Assembly: GCF_018403325.1 (NCBI RefSeq)
Contig: NZ_BOSL01000007.1
Location: 62,001 to 126,000, forward strand
Origin: Paenibacillus vini
Lineage (GTDB): Bacteria; Bacillota; Bacilli; Paenibacillales; Paenibacillaceae
Direction: 5' to 3'
DNA length: 64,000 bases
This document shows positions 63,673 to 64,000 of the stretch, one piece after another. The position numbers were made by a program, and so were the translations under genes. Below the pieces are notes generated by a model. The model had not been told where the DNA came from and made no database searches. It worked only from the letters and a program-made list of their open reading frames with translations. Position 1 is the first letter of the stretch. Every line of letters starts with the position of its first letter.

Positions 63673-64000
63673 ATGGAATACGAGGACATGACATTTAAAA
63701 TCCCCCAGGAAAGTCCCGACTATGAAGAGCAATCGAACTTCGTCGTCAAAAATATCGAGGCGGTTATAGCAGACAGCATCGAGAAGAACACGAACAAAAT
63801 CGTTCTGAATACGAGTCTGAAGCTGGGCTTGCCTCTTGAAAATATTAATAAAATCGCCGGTCCGATGATCGAAGCGTGGGCAGCGGAAATTTTTACGGAT
63901 GTCCGTGACGACCTGAACAATCCGTATCATCTTATTAATGTCGATGCGCAGCCCCGGCTCGGGATGGCGGATATCGTGCTGCAATTCAAACAGGACGAAA
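63673..64000 (+). CDS. Unknown protein, 3' end outside window
   Basis: First 109 codons of a frame running off the window. Begins MEYEDMTFKIPQESPDYEEQ, acidic and helical at first, then INVDAQPRLGMADIVLQFK. I do not recognise the family. The last stretch could be the start of a nuclease-like beta-strand motif, but the diagnostic residues would lie outside. ATG 63673 is preferred to in-frame ATG 63652 because AAGGAG sits nine bases before it and the promoter start is near 63647. Confidence 0.6.
   Translation, partial: MEYEDMTFKIPQESPDYEEQSNFVVKNIEAVIADSIEKNTNKIVLNTSLKLGLPLENINKIAGPMIEAWAAEIFTDVRDDLNNPYHLINVDAQPRLGMADIVLQFKQDE

Overview
The window looks like a chromosomal segment of a spore-forming, low-to-mid G+C Gram-positive rod of the Paenibacillaceae (Paenibacillus or a close relative). 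Reasons: strong AGGAGG-type ribosome sites, a gerA-type germination operon, a GerM-domain lipoprotein, S-layer-homology and copper-amine-oxidase-like wall proteins, YesM/YesN two-component genes, MglBAC, and many lipoproteins with long Gly/Ser/Asn linkers. I see no rRNA, tRNA, CRISPR array, insertion sequence or prophage. The first gene (amidase) and the last (unknown) are cut by the window edges.

Layout. 1-4.7 kb: cell wall and spore genes (amidase, GerM-like lipoprotein, SLH protein). 4.7-5.2 kb: a gene-free stretch with two nearly identical 181-bp direct repeats rich in dyads. 5.2-13.7 kb: nth, a small conserved protein, a double-headed dynamin, purT, a GNAT, an AraC-type regulator and a C92-like peptidase. 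13.9-23.2 kb: a sugar-sensing and uptake block, made of YesN, YesM and a sugar-binding lipoprotein in one overlapping operon, an MBL hydrolase, then mglBAC. 23.3-28.4 kb: CAP protein, a pspA-DUF4178 operon behind a clear sigma-W-type promoter, a GDSL lipase and an ABC-2 exporter. 28.5-40 kb: parE-parC, LysR, ilvE, MarR, RNA-modification enzymes and ABC proteins. 41-46 kb: SPFH protein and a four-gene gerA-type operon (A, C, small D-like, B). 46.4-48.2 kb: HD-GYP protein and an L,D-transpeptidase.

48.5-59 kb is the most distinctive part: a peptidoglycan amino-sugar catabolic island. It contains murR, murQ, an ABC sugar importer without its own ATPase, anmK, a GNAT, a PIG-L-type deacetylase lacking its usual catalytic Asp, a NamZ (DUF1343) without a signal peptide, and a BadF-type sugar kinase. 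Operator-like dyads TGAAAT-N3-ATTTCA lie before both murR and murQ, and a cre-like site overlaps the murQ promoter. The set suggests uptake of MurNAc-containing sugars by ABC transport, then cytosolic cleavage, phosphorylation and etherase steps. This differs from the secreted NamZ plus PTS route of Bacillus subtilis.

59-64 kb: glcDF (glycolate/lactate oxidation) divergent from a FadR-type regulator, an alpha/beta hydrolase, and the 5' part of an unknown gene.
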